A stretch of 64,000 nucleotides of DNA from Rhizoclosmatium globosum (GCA_002104985.1 MCGO01000001.1:124001-188000); one strand, 5' to 3'. Shown: positions 46,912 through 57,648, counted from the first letter of the stretch. Numbers and translations are program-made. Notes: a model not told the origin generated them from the sequence alone.

Positions 46912-48577
46912 TTACTTTGGGCAAATTGCATTCAAGAGCAACTGAATGTTAGTCGCTGTAAAAATAGTTCTTGGATAAGCGTGAACCCAATCACCCGTCA
47001 ACCCATACCCAGCTCCAGTCAACCGATGAATCATAGACCCATTCTGATCCACAAACAAAAACCCATTCTTTTTGGCAACCCGCCTCGCAACCGAATTAAT
47101 ATACCGATTCATAAAATTGTGTCGCCCAACTTGTGGATACGTAGCCACAAACACTCTCGTAGTCGCAAGCGGCGCAAGCTGTGACATGACAAAACCAATA
47201 CGCTCTTCATACTCATACAAATGGTAATCCACATCAGGATACCGCGCAATCCCGTGCATATCATGCTGCCCCGACGAATAAATCAACACGTCTTGTTCCT
47301 TCAAGACCTTGCTTTCCCATTGCCCGCCTTTCGCGCCCCACTCTTTGGCAGGGAATCCCATCGTCGTGTTGAATCCGTGACAGAATTCCGGGTACGAGAT
47401 TTTGAATTTCGTGAAATCGAGAAAGTGTGATCGTTCTTCAAATCGATGGCGCCGTTTCCATTGTCGCATGGGTATTTGGTTGCGCCCCAGATATGGTTGA
47501 TCCAGCTTTTGGGTTTGCCAGAGGGAGTTGGGACAGAGTACCCGAATTCGCGGGATTTGTAGCAGTGCTCCCAGCCAGGGAGACAGTCGTATACGTTTTC
47601 TGGTAGTTGTCGATCAAATAGTTGAGCAGTAAGGTGTAAAATCATTTCTTGGGTTGTTTCGCGAGTCGTTGAGTCTCCGATAATCGTACGTTCCTTGTTT
47701 GGAGACAGGTGTTTGCTTCGGCTGAAGAAAAGTAGTGGAGCTTGCAATTGGGCGGAAGGTATGTAAGGTGCGCACCAACGCCACCGCCATCCTCGAGTGT
47801 TGGAAATAAAGTACCAACAAGGTATCGACCTCCTTGTTGAAAATTGTCCATGGTGGTTGGTGAGCATTTAGGTAATGTGGACAGATGTTTCGCGAGTCGT
47901 TCATGAGCTGATGAAAATGGAGACGGCTCGATGATCTCAGCTTCGAAATCATAGACTTTTTCAAGATTAGGCATGTCAAAGTAGTGTTTCTTGTCAAAAT
48001 TGGGTAGTCCCAAGGCAGATCATTGTGTTTGAATAGACCTTCTGCAAACAATGTCACTTTGAAGGTTCCTGAAACAAACATATTGAAAGAAAACTGTTGA
48101 TGTGATATGTGTTACTGGGTTGAACAGGCTTAGACACAACAAGGTTCTCACTTCGACAATATCGTCCGCATAGACAGCGACAGGAAATAGGAACTGTCTC
48201 TCCCGATCGTTTTCCAGAACTAAAATATAAGCCGTGCGGATTGGAGTAACCTCGCTATTGGGTACTATACGCAGCGTTGTAGCTGATCCAGCTGTGATAT
48301 TTGTTGAGTTCATGAGATAGAGCGTTTCCCTGGTGAGCACAGCAAGCGGTGTGCCATGTGTTGCATTAGGTCCGCTGATATTGCCGGATATGGAGAGAGG
48401 GTAGGATCCGTTAGTTGCGTTCAAGGTTTGGAAAGTTGCGATGTTGTCAGCCACAGTGACAGAGGCTTGTTTGCGAGTGAAGCTGCCTGTAGATAGGATT
48501 CCAAATGCAATCGATGAGTATATGATGATACCGATGGCCAGTATGACAATATTGCGCTGTTGTGTCTGAGTGAACAT
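46912..48577 (-). CDS. Type II membrane GDS-type esterase, NXPE/PC-esterase-like, copy 1 (frameshifted)
   Basis: Exon 48577..48152 encodes a short cytosolic tail and TM (NIVILAIGIIIYSSIAFGILST), then a luminal glycosylated stem. Exon 2 (from 48093) carries FVSGTFKVTLFAEG, YLPPNCKLHYFSS, then TIIGDSTTRETTQ (GDS nucleophile motif), VLIYSSGQHDMHGI, and GDWVHAYPRTIF near the end, giving a Ser plus Asp-x-x-His layout seen in PC-esterase/NXPE domains. Such enzymes modify acyl groups on polysaccharides or glycoproteins in the secretory pathway; substrate unknown. Three one-base deletions (near 48007, 47680, 47414) break the frame. The intact paralogue lies inverted at 52022-53658. Confidence 0.65.
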
Positions 48578-48682
48578 TTCGGTACAATCCCGAGAAATAA
48601 CAATGTGGAGAACCGTGATAAGTAAAGAGCTGTTCTGTGTCAAATATTTCAATGCGAGACAAATCATTGTTTCCTTAAGAGA

Positions 48683-49576
48683 ATGACTGAAAGAGCATTT
48701 TTCACCGAACTGGAGTTTGCCACACTCTTTGAAGCATATTTGTATCACAATCGGGAACGCCTTCTTACAACGAATGAGCATTCAGCATCGTCTGGCTGTG
48801 ACGGATTGAACAATCCAAGCATTACTCCAAACGTGTTTTACGGAGCACACACGAATCCTAACAGAAATGCTGGAAACCTAGTGAGCTACATTCCTACGAA
48901 TACATCAAATCCGCCTCGTCGCCGTGGTCGCTATCGTCTTTCATCTCCGCCTCCACCTTACTCTCCCGTGCCGTCTTCATCAACAGCTCTACGACACAAT
49001 ACGCAACAAAAGTCTCCAATAACTCCGATCCCAACCCCGATCACTCATACAAGAACCTTCGATTGCAAAATCATATCATGCACAGCAAAGCAAACAACCT
49101 TCTCCTCAAGAAAACTGTTGGACGATCATAACAGAAACTGGCACGAGTCTCCTGTGACAGTAAGATATGGCTCGAATGAATTTCTAGAGGTCAAGCAATT
49201 GAGCCGTGGTGTGGATGGGTTTTTGGTGTGTGGAAAGTGCAAGATACGCGGAAAGGAAGCCAGTTGGATGACGGAACACACCGCGACATGTCAGATAGTT
49301 AAAGTTGAAAAGAGGGGAAGGCGGAAGGGCAGAAAATTGGTTGACATTGTTTCAGAGGTTTTGCCTGATTACAACAACTTGGGAGACGAGGAGACGATGA
49401 TTGTGCTGGAGCGGGTATACCAATTTCTGCAACGGAATGGAGTGGAAATGATGAAGGCTGACGTGCATGATGAGTTTACTGTCGCTGGAGGGCTTGTGTA
49501 TGAGCTTCAAATTCACTTGTTTCGCAAGTTACGTAAAGTATTCAACGGACGTGTTTTGAAGGATCCCAGATTGTAG
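48683..49576 (+). CDS. Zinc-finger-like protein, unknown function
   Basis: Single exon, 297 residues. A Pro-rich segment (PPPPYSPVPSSS) precedes a cysteine/histidine-containing region: FDCKIISCTAKQTTFSSRKL with HNRNWH (C-x4-C...H-x4-H, C2H2-like), then VCGKCKIRG and MTEHTATC. The C-terminal third is helical and basic (KRGRRKGRK, LERVYQFLQRNG). The metal ligands are suggestive but not canonical. Function and partners unknown; nucleic-acid binding is a guess. Its start is about 105 bp from the divergent esterase copy 1. Confidence 0.5.
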   Translation: MTERAFFTELEFATLFEAYLYHNRERLLTTNEHSASSGCDGLNNPSITPNVFYGAHTNPNRNAGNLVSYIPTNTSNPPRRRGRYRLSSPPPPYSPVPSSSTALRHNTQQKSPITPIPTPITHTRTFDCKIISCTAKQTTFSSRKLLDDHNRNWHESPVTVRYGSNEFLEVKQLSRGVDGFLVCGKCKIRGKEASWMTEHTATCQIVKVEKRGRRKGRKLVDIVSEVLPDYNNLGDEETMIVLERVYQFLQRNGVEMMKADVHDEFTVAGGLVYELQIHLFRKLRKVFNGRVLKDPRL

Positions 49577-49700
49577 CCGATGATTAAAGTTAGGATTGAA
49601 TATACTTTTAGTTGCTGCTGTTTCTGTCCGAACACGTGTTTCCCAGTTTTGTCTTTTTTTGCTTTGATCAAAAAAAAACGCCACAACTTTCCAGCAGAAT

Positions 49701-50399
49701 ATGACTACCTTGTATGGCCAGACCTGTGTTGTAATTGGAGCAACGACATCTGTGGGTCTCAGTGCCGCGCAGCAACTTCGCGGCCGAGGAGCACACGTTG
49801 TTCTCACCGGCGGACAAAACGTTGACGATGCGGCCGTTGCAGTTTTCGGCGTTTCCCCCACACCGCCACCGGCTTCGAACCCTGGGTCGCCGACGCCAAC
49901 GCCAACAGTGTCGGCCCGCGCTGTTCCCGTGACATCGGCTGACGCGGTGGCGCAGCTGTTCGCGGACTTGAACCGCGTCGACCACGTTGTCGTTGCCCTG
50001 AGTCCGTCGGTTGCGCCGGCGTCCGTGGCCTCGCTTTCCGCCGACGACTTGGACGCTCAGTTTGCCGCGCACGTGGGTCTTGCCTTTGCCGTTGTTCAGA
50101 CAGCCGCGAAACACGTCAGGAAAACTACTTCAGACTCGGCTCCGTCAATCACACTCGTTTCTTCCTCGGCTTCGCGTGGCCCTCAAAAGGGTAATCTTGC
50201 TGCAGCCGTTGTTGCCGCCGCTTTGGATTCCTTGGTTCGCTCGCTTGCTGTTGAACTCAGCCCAATCAGAGTGAATGCAATCTCAACTGGAAATGCAGAT
50301 GCTCAGTCGGACGACAGTGGTGAAGCTATTGCTTTTCTGGTTGCAAGTTCTTTTACTACCGGCCAGATTCTGGCTGTTGACGGAGGATTCCGTCACTGA
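49701..50399 (+). CDS. Atypical short-chain dehydrogenase/reductase (SDR) without YxxxK
   Basis: Intronless 232-residue Rossmann protein: VVIGATTSVGLSAAQQL as the cofactor loop, then LVSSSAS and a C-terminal RVNAIS plus TTGQILAVDGG. At the expected catalytic site the sequence is GNLAAAVVAAALDSL instead of YxxxK, so the usual Tyr and Lys are missing while the following LVRSLAVELSPIRVN is conserved. Similar YxxxK-less SDRs occur in bacteria, so this may be non-catalytic or use another mechanism. A Pro/Thr-rich insert (PTPPPASNPGSPTPTP) sits early in the fold. The codon third positions look GC-rich compared with neighbours, which fits acquisition from bacteria, but this was not measured. Confidence 0.8.
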   Translation: MTTLYGQTCVVIGATTSVGLSAAQQLRGRGAHVVLTGGQNVDDAAVAVFGVSPTPPPASNPGSPTPTPTVSARAVPVTSADAVAQLFADLNRVDHVVVALSPSVAPASVASLSADDLDAQFAAHVGLAFAVVQTAAKHVRKTTSDSAPSITLVSSSASRGPQKGNLAAAVVAAALDSLVRSLAVELSPIRVNAISTGNADAQSDDSGEAIAFLVASSFTTGQILAVDGGFRH

Positions 50400-50549
50400 T
50401 CGCAAACTTCTTGGCTTCGACATCAAAATAAAAACATATTAATATTATTTCAGCATACAGCATAGAACATTTAATTCAACTCAAAAACGACGTAGTGGAG
50501 AATTCTTTAAATTTGATTCATAGTCTATATGGAATAGCAAAAGTCACAA

Positions 50550-50622
50550 GCCTAGCTAGCTCAATCGGCAGAGCGTGAGACTCTTAATCTCAAGGTTGTG
50601 GGTTCGACCCCCACGTTGGGCT
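50550..50622 (+). tRNA. tRNA-Lys(CTT)
   Basis: 73-nt cloverleaf: acceptor GCCTAGC/GTTGGGC, anticodon stem TGAGA/TCTCA with loop CTCTTAA (CTT), T-arm GTGGG/CCCAC with loop TTCGACC. TTTT follows immediately (50622-50625) as terminator, and TATATGG lies upstream at 50526-50532. Confidence 0.95.
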
Positions 50623-50692
50623 TTTGTTCTTTAGCTCCACAACGCCTCCTTTCTTTTTCGCTCTTTAGATCTTTCTCGAAAATACTTCCGTC

Positions 50693-50935
50693 ATGTCTTT
50701 CCACAATGGTATGTCTTCTTTGCCCTTATTCGGTAACAGGGCGTCATTCTTGTACCGAGTATCGCATTGGAATATTCAGCATCAACAACCACTGCAACAA
50801 TCAGCGCTGCAGGTTGATAAAACCCCTGCCGATTCTCCAACTGATCAACAAATCCAAAATCCCAGAGATAGTACAGTTTCTCTTGATGCAGCCCTAACTT
50901 CCTTCCCTTCTTATGACACTGTTTATGTTGTTTAA
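50693..50935 (+). CDS. Hypothetical small protein
   Basis: An 80-residue frame starting MSFHNGMSSLPLF with a plausible start context (cgtcATGtc). It is Gln/Ser-rich and ends DTVYVV. A GTATGT donor at 50708 followed by CAG at 50741 may instead define an intron and another frame. No family recognised. Confidence 0.25.
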   Translation: MSFHNGMSSLPLFGNRASFLYRVSHWNIQHQQPLQQSALQVDKTPADSPTDQQIQNPRDSTVSLDAALTSFPSYDTVYVV

Positions 50936-51122
50936 CGTTGTGCTGTTTTCATTATGTTCATTCAACAATAAAAGAAAAATTAGGGCAACTAGTATTGCAT
51001 TCTGATGAAGGGAGAACGGATTGACGAGTGTGCTGTGGGAGCATAGATTCATGGTGGCGCTTCGCTTCTTCGTCCAACTTAATGACACATCCCAACCTCC
51101 CACACTTCACTTACCAAAAGCA

Positions 51123-51195
51123 TGGACTCTGCGAGGATTGATCTCGCGACCTTCTCCGTGTAAAGGAGACGTGATAGCCACTACACCAAGAGACC
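51123..51195 (-). tRNA. tRNA-Val(TAC)
   Basis: 73-nt cloverleaf on the minus strand: 5' GGTCTCT, anticodon stem TCTCC/GGAGA with loop TTTACAC (TAC), T-arm GCGAG/CTCGC. One acceptor mismatch (T3-T70). TTTT follows (complement of 51116-51119), and a TATA-like TCTATACA lies upstream. Confidence 0.93.
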
Positions 51196-51354
51196 ACATC
51201 GTCTTAAAAAGACAAGTGTATAGAATCCGAATTTTGAGAACAAAAAATTTCATCTTGATATTCTCGTCTCTGTATCCAATTATTTGTATTTATTTGAGTT
51301 GATACTTGGAATAAAAAACTGTTTTTCGTTTCCAAACACGACTAAAAAACAAAT

Positions 51355-51637
51355 GCCGTCAACGTTGAGACCACCACCGTTGCAAATATGGTTGTCAGCA
51401 CTGTTTCGACTGCTTCCACAGTTCGCCCCACTACCACAGCAGTTTTGTCGTCTGCCTCCGTGTCAAACTCTGTTGTTGCTACTTCAAACCAGCTCAATCT
51501 ACCGCAGCGGCTTACGTTTATGGAGTTCTACAGACAGCCAACAAGCCAGCCAACCTTTATTCTGCCGCCGGAAAGGTTGGTTCCAGCCTCATTGTTGCCT
51601 TTGGCGCGTTCCTTCTTCTCCCTTAATTACATTGCGA
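51355..51637 (+). pseudogene. Fragment: C-terminus of a Ser/Thr-rich secreted protein
   Basis: Two adjacent frames together read like a Thr/Ser-rich stalk (VVSTVSTASTVRPTTTAVLSS) and then, one frame over, a segment ending ANLYSAAGKVGSSLIVAFGAFLLLP. That hydrophobic tail resembles the C-terminus of the secreted protein at 380-2217. There is no start codon or signal peptide, so this is a remnant or the last exon of an unrecognised gene. Confidence 0.4.
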
Positions 51638-51640
51638 TTA

Positions 51641-52021
51641 GATTTATTACTTCATAAACATGATATATACTTGATGCTGGCAACAACGCCATGCAAAAAA
51701 TAAAAATTCCTCTTTGAGACAAAAGAAGATCCGAAATGCCTGTGTTGAGCAACAATATCGACAGAGAACGGTGTGTGATCCCAAGAATTGCGATGTCTTG
51801 ACATACAATCGCCCGAAACCGGCGCTACAAGAACATGTTTCTGGCACCCATAACATATACACACTCACTCAGTGTTAGAGACATCCACTGGTTTTGCCAG
51901 CGTAGCTATATATTAAATTGCAAAGCCTTCTTATCCCTTCAAGCTACTTAAATATATTGAATATTAAGAAACGTATTAATGCGGTTATCCTTTCTTTGTC
52001 ACATTTTATTGATTGTTGATT
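51641..52021. other. Spacer upstream of esterase copy 2
   Basis: About 380 bases, AT-rich; promoter of the esterase copy 2 gene. No RNA gene or coding segment supported. Confidence 0.5.
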
Positions 52022-53658
52022 ATGGCGCTGAACGGGTCAATGATCCATTGTACACAATACCACAGAGTAACCGCTATCCTTGCCATTTGCATCGCTGTAT
52101 ACCTTTCGATTTCAATGGCTGTTCTGGTTTCTACGTCGTCAAGAAAACATCTAGTGGCTCCAGTAATGTCCCAGCCTAACTCCTCTGTTCCACTCCTTAG
52201 CGAGAAATTCAATGCCTCTGCTTTCGATCTACTCTCTGTACTTGAACGTGAAACAGTATACTTGTCTCCCAAGAACATGTTGGTTGCAGGGGCCATTGTC
52301 AGACTTTACATTGTTCCAAATGGAAACAGCGCAACCCCATCACGGACTGCGTACCAGCTCCTATTAGAAAACGAAAGAGAGAGACAGATATTGTTTCCTG
52401 CAGCTGTATATCCAAATGATGACGTTGAGGTATTTGGTATCTTACTTCAATACCAACTTCTTTGATCAGTCGCTTATTTAATATACAGTTTTCATTCAAA
52501 ATGTTTATGTCTGGAACATTCAAAGTGACGCTTTTTGCGGAAGGGACCTTCAAACACAATGACCTTCCATGGCGGTTGCCTGATTTCAAGTCGAAGGATT
52601 ACTTTGATATGCCAAATCTCGATAAACTATATCAATTTGATATGGAACTTAAAGAAGAGTCTATCAATTCCTCACCTCGTGTGCGACTCGAATCCCATCT
52701 CAAAACACTCCCCTTCTGCACACCCTCCTCGATGGACGATTTTCAACAAGGCGGGCGATTCCTTATCGCAACCCTCTTCCCAACATTTCAAGAAGGCAGC
52801 GGCGCTGGCGCCCAACTCATTTACCTCCCACCCAATTGCAAGCTCCGCTACTATTCCTCCAACGAAGCCGCAACCTGCCTCCAAACCCAAAATATTACCG
52901 TCCTCGGCGACTCCACTTCCGCAGAAAGTGTCCGCGACCTGCTCGCGCACGTTACCGCCCAACTCACGACAAAAGAATGGCCAGAATCTTCATGCACACT
53001 AAACGAACCATGCGCCAAAATCCGCGAATTCGCATACGAAAGCCCTAGTTCCTCGCCAAACAGCCCAAGTACCTACATCACACACATCTGGGGATCGACC
53101 TCGCATCCCTGTGCAAACGGACAAGGAGTCATTGCATACAAGGACAACCAAGTCTTTCTCGACTGGACAAAGTTCAAGATTTCGTATCCCGAATTTTGTC
53201 ACCATTTCAACGAGTCCATGGCGTATTCCGAAAAAGAATGGGCTGTGAAGGGGAAATGGCAGTCTAAACCTTCGAAGAAACAGGATGTTTTGGTGTATAC
53301 GTCTGGTTTGCATGATTTGCAGGCGATTTCGGGTGGCGGGGAGTATAAATTGGAGGACTATGAAGTCTGGTTGGATCGTGTTATGAAGGAGTTGGCGCCA
53401 TTGGCGCGGACGAAGGTGTACGTTGCAACGAATCCTACGATTGGGCGGCATAATTTTCCGAATCGGTATGTGAATGTTGTGTCCAGACGTGTTGCTAGAA
53501 AGAATGGCTTCCTGTTTCTTGACCAAAATGGGGCCTTTATTCATCGGCTGAATGGGGACGGGGGAGCCATGGTTGGGGATTGGGTACATGCTCATCCAAG
53601 AGTTATATTCACGAACACGAACGCACAGTTGTATTTGAATGCAATGTGTGGCAAATAG
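52022..53658 (+). CDS. Type II membrane GDS-type esterase, NXPE/PC-esterase-like, copy 2 (intact)
   Basis: Exons 52022..52429 and 52489..53658 join in frame, 525 residues. A TM segment (VTAILAICIAVYLSISMAVLV) places the rest in the lumen. FMSGTFKVTLFAEGTFKHND and FQQGGRFLIATLFPT match copy 1. ITVLGDSTSAESVRDLL holds the GDS motif, DVLVYTSGLHDLQAI a second block, and GDWVHAHPRVIFTN the Asp-x-x-His block. The paired Cys pattern (CLQTQN, CTLNEPC, HPCANGQG) suggests disulphides. Family assignment to NXPE/PC-esterase-like is by motif pattern. Its intron sits at the same place as in copy 1, so the pair arose by duplication. Confidence 0.75.
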
Positions 53659-53744
53659 AACACAGAGTGTCTCCCGGGAAATTACAGAAGATTAGGATTA
53701 TGATTTATTGAATTAAACTGAAAATTCACTAAATTCTGGATTAC

Positions 53745-54257
53745 TTAAGCAGCAGTCAGCCCTGCTTCCGAATCCTCTTCATTTGGTCTTGCAATCAACA
53801 CAGGACACTGACAATAATGCGCACAATAGTCCGAAACACTCCCCAATGCAGACCGACTCGCAGCCTCACCCCGACTCCCGATGATCAATGCATCCGCCTT
53901 CAACGTCGCAACCGCCCGTACAACACTCTCCTTCACAGAGATCTCGTTCGGATGGATGAAAACTTCCTTGCATTCGTAATGCTTTGCCTTGAGGATCTTT
54001 GAGTACTTTTCGAGAATGTCGTAGGATTCTTCCATGGGTGTTGCGGTATCGGCTGGTGGAGAGCGTGCTTTGTGTACAGTGCTTTGGTATTGCTGGACGT
54101 TGATTAGGGCTACGTAGTCGGTTGGTTTGAGGTAGTTGTCGAGTGCGAACTGGAATGCGTGTGCTGAGTATTTTGATGAGTCGATGGCGATAGCGATGGT
54201 TCGCCTTGGTTCAGTGTCTGTCGCGGTCACTGTAGGGATTGCGTTTTGCTCTGGCAT
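53745..54257 (-). CDS. Universal stress protein (UspA family)
   Basis: About 170 residues in one exon. The UspA fold is seen as RTIAIAIDSSKYSAHAFQFALD at the start and the ATP-binding motif LIIGSRGEAASRSALGSVSDYC (G-x2-G-x9-G-S) at the end, followed by CPVLIARPN. USPs bind ATP and act in stress survival, and occur in bacteria, plants and many fungi. The start is MPEQNAIPTVTA at 54257; an upstream in-frame extension exists but is not USP-like. Confidence 0.9.
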   Translation of the reverse strand: MPEQNAIPTVTATDTEPRRTIAIAIDSSKYSAHAFQFALDNYLKPTDYVALINVQQYQSTVHKARSPPADTATPMEESYDILEKYSKILKAKHYECKEVFIHPNEISVKESVVRAVATLKADALIIGSRGEAASRSALGSVSDYCAHYCQCPVLIARPNEEDSEAGLTAA

Positions 54258-54450
54258 AGGACTAAGGAAAGGTGCGGGACTGATGTAAAGATTTGTTATT
54301 ATCGATTGATAAGGATAAGAACTCAGCCGCCTGCTTGACTCACACCCACCACTGCAAAAACACGTGTTCGATGTAATGCCAAATAACTGCTTATATTCCA
54401 AGCCGTATTTCTTTCATTTGATCGTCGCCTTTCTTTTTTTTAGAATCTTC

Positions 54451-55269
54451 ATGTTGCCAACACTCCCTCCTGAGCTAATCCATCAAATCCTTTCGCACAT
54501 TACACCACCTCTCCTACAATTCAAACTCGCAACAGGACTCCGATACCCCTCGATTAATCGTCTCTGTATCCCCCAAATCCCATCCGCATCCATAGACAAT
54601 GCAGCCGCTCGAGGCTGTCTTTCGCTTCTCGAATGGTGGCATGGAAACGCTGACCGACTGTCACTCATATACACGTATCAAGCACTAGACGAAGCTTCCC
54701 GAAACGGTCATGTACATGTGTTGCGGTGGTGGAAGCAGAGTGGCCTTCCAGTCATATTCTCAAGTGAAGCCGTTGACGGCGCTTCCGAAAACGGGTATGT
54801 AGATGTATTAGAATGGTGGGCTTCGGAAAGCGGCCTGGAGCTCAGTTTTACCTCGCGTGCAATCGATTTCGCGAGTGATAACGGGTACACCAAAGTTCTA
54901 GATTGGTGGAATAGCTCTGGATTGGCTCTTGAATGGACTGTGATGGCTATGGATTGTGCCAGTGCTTCAGGAAATCTGGCAATGTTGGATTGGTGGAAGG
55001 GGTCTGGCTTGGAAATTAAGTTCAGCATCAATGTGATGGATAGAGCAAGTGCCAGGGGAGATATTGAGGTACTCGAATGGTGGCGAAATTCGGGTTTACC
55101 AATATCATGGTCAGAGGATGCCATGGATGAGGCCAGTGTGGCGGGGCGAATAGATGTACTGGATTGGTGGTTGAAGTCGGGTCTGGAGCCATTGCGATTC
55201 TCTGACATTGCATTTGAATCTGCGGGAGTAGAAGTCATGATGTGGTGGGTAAAGAGCAAACTAATATAA
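54451..55269 (+). CDS. F-box-like protein with WW-type ankyrin-like repeats
   Basis: Single exon, 272 residues. The start LPPELIHQILSHITPP resembles a short F-box. It is followed by about seven repeats of 32-33 residues, consensus xAMDxASxxGxxxVLxWWxxSGLxxxxS. Each has the Ala/Gly core of an ankyrin helix pair but an invariant Trp-Trp pair where ankyrin has Leu. The repeat drifts to MMWWVKSKLI at the end. Such WW-ankyrin-like repeats occur in giant viruses and early fungi. Likely a protein-binding scaffold; partner unknown. Confidence 0.75.
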   Translation: MLPTLPPELIHQILSHITPPLLQFKLATGLRYPSINRLCIPQIPSASIDNAAARGCLSLLEWWHGNADRLSLIYTYQALDEASRNGHVHVLRWWKQSGLPVIFSSEAVDGASENGYVDVLEWWASESGLELSFTSRAIDFASDNGYTKVLDWWNSSGLALEWTVMAMDCASASGNLAMLDWWKGSGLEIKFSINVMDRASARGDIEVLEWWRNSGLPISWSEDAMDEASVAGRIDVLDWWLKSGLEPLRFSDIAFESAGVEVMMWWVKSKLI

Positions 55270-55289
55270 ACAAAATGTGTTATATTGTT

Positions 55290-55640
55290 ATCACCCTGAA
55301 TCATGTCCTGTCTGATCTGGATTCTGAAGGCAGCGACCCAAGGCGGAGTGGCGAGAGCACCATCGCCACCACCAGGAACAAACTCAAGAGTAATCTGAGC
55401 ATTTCGAACAGCAACTTCAGCAAAGACCTGGTTGAGATCGTACTTTCAGAGTCGTTTTCTTGCATTGAATTCCTCGGCGGCGACGATCACATTGGTCAGG
55501 CTACGCGGAGTTCCTGCCACCACAGCGGGAGCGCAAGACGAGGTGAAGGACGCGCGGCCAATGCGTTCGGCTGTTGGTGACAGGGCGAGCGCGGTGTTTG
55601 TACACATTCTGAACAAAAAACAACAAGCTTGTATTAAGCC
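55290..55640 (-). pseudogene. Possible decayed coding fragment, unknown family
   Basis: A minus-strand frame reads TSSCAPAVVAGTPRSLTNVI, then EEFNARKRL, an in-frame TGA (near 55450), and continues KYDLNQVFAEVAVRNAQ and VPGGGDGALATPPW. The two stretches share one frame and look coding-like, but I do not recognise a family and see no start or splice signal. It could also be the last exon of a gene whose stop is that TGA. Confidence 0.25.
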
Positions 55641-55700
55641 ATTCCCGACCAAAGTCATCTTCCGTCCTTAAAAATAACACGACTAATCCCTCGTATCAAT

Positions 55701-57648
55701 TTACACACCAGTAACAACAACTTTACGCTCGCTTGCAGCAGCAATCCATTTGGAGTGTGCTCCAAACTTGAAATCTGAGACAGCGGAAGTTCCATTTGGA
55801 GAGAACTTGATGAGCTCGTCCCATGACTTGTTGCGGAACACGCTATTGAATAAAGTTCAGTGTACTGTTCATAATTCTACGAGTTTCAAACCTAATAGAA
55901 TCGGCACAAGCAACACCCAAGAATCCAGCTCCATAGTCAAAGGAAACCTTGCTGACTCCCTTCTTTCCTTCATAACCACTGCTTCCAGCAACCTCGATGG
56001 TATGGAAGTTTTCTAGCTTTCGGAGATCCCACAATTTCACAACATTAGAATCAGCGGCTGCGGTTGCAAAGTAGTATCCGTTTTCACTGAAAGACATTGA
56101 TGTGATTCTTCCAGCAAGTTGGCGCGCGGAATCAGTGAAGGTGGCCACATTTTTAGCAGACTTGAGTTCCCAAATACGAATGATGGAATCAGTGGTACCA
56201 GTTCCGATAATAAGACCGTCTGGGTGCATTGCGATGCTTGAGTAGGCTGTTAACGTAAGAATGAGTATGATGAGTATCTCAACAGAAAAGTAAACTAATA
56301 ACAAACCTTCTTTTCCATCCGGATGCGTTGTTTTTGAGACTTGTACACCCTTCACCAAGTCCAAGAACGCCCAAGAAGCATCCAACGAAGCACTGACACC
56401 ATACAATCCAGAAGGATGAACAGCAACATCAGTGACATCCCCAGAATGTCCCTTAATAACGTGAGATGCTTTTCCAACAGCCCATCCGTCCCCATCTTCC
56501 TTCACATTCCAAACCTTGACAGTATGATCCACACTTCCAGACACAAACATGCTTCCCGCATGCTCCCCTTGCTCAACCCACGCGACACTTGTCACTTTCT
56601 TGGCACCGTGCGCTTTAATGTTGACAACCTCGTTTCCACCGTTCTTCCAGTCACTAATGATGATGGTTCCGTCGTTTCCACCCGTGAGGACCCAATCCGA
56701 CTTTTCCGATTTTTCAGAAGATGGGGGAAGGGAGAGGAGGTCAATGCAAGAGATGCCTGGGTGTGTTGTGCTGTGGAGAGATGGGATTTCCGTCTTTTGC
56801 TCGTAGGATTGGATCTCTTCGGCGGTGGCTGTGCCGGCGGGGGCCTTTCTCTTCTTACGGGTTTTGACGAGACTATAATATAGGGGGACCGTTATGTTAA
56901 CGTACGGCGCCTTGTTTGTGTGTGCAAGAACTTACGCGGCTGCTGTTTCGTCCAAAACCGCGGCGATTTCTGGGTTCACACCTGCAATTGCTTCGTCCTT
57001 TGCAGAAGCTGGAGTTTCGTCAACTTCCATATCGTTTCCGTTTGGTCCAGGGGCAGATGAGACTCCTCCAGCAGCAGTCACAGCGGCCAAGTTCTCTCTC
57101 GCCAAATCCCGTTCCTTCGCCAGTCGAGCAATGACTCTTTTTGCAGCATCGTTTTCGTACAGAGCGTTCGAGAGTTCCTGGCGCAGTTGGTGGTGTTGTT
57201 GTTTGAGCTGGTAAGTTTCAAGCATGATAGAGTCGTATTCGTTCTGAAGGAGTGAGAGAAGAGACGGGATTGAGTTGACGGTTGGTGGACGAGGTTTCAC
57301 AATCTTTGGATCTGGTTGTGGGTTTTAGGTGTTAGGACAGTGCGTAGTTTTGAAGCGAGGCGGTCAACATAGCCCTAAGGACTGGGACCAAGGCAAATAG
57401 CAAGGTGAGACACGTACTCATTTTAACAGAAATCAAGTCATCTTCGGTTATTTCAAAGTCCGTGTTTGGTTCTTTTGAACCATCGGCAATCAGCTTTGTG
57501 ATGAGTCGTCGCTCGTAGAGGAAGCCCGAAAGACGGCTGACGACAGGGTCCACGGGCGGCTCGCCTGAAACTACATTCGGAAACGGGTTTAGTGTTTCGG
57601 GGATTCGAGGTGGTGGCGGACGCGGAGGACTCAACTTGAACAGAACAT
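55701..57648 (-). CDS. PRP19: Pre-mRNA-processing factor 19 (Prp19), U-box/WD40
   Basis: Core of the spliceosomal NineTeen complex and an E3 ubiquitin ligase. Exon 1 is only MFCS plus one base, spliced to an exon reading [23 protein letters not shown], the U-box (ubiquitin E2-binding) domain. The next exon gives [24 protein letters not shown] and a coiled coil rich in [22 protein letters not shown], the tetramerisation helix. The C-terminal two-thirds is a seven-blade WD40: [76 protein letters not shown]. It ends ERKVVVTGV. Five introns; the first is at 57634-57572. Confidence 0.95.
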
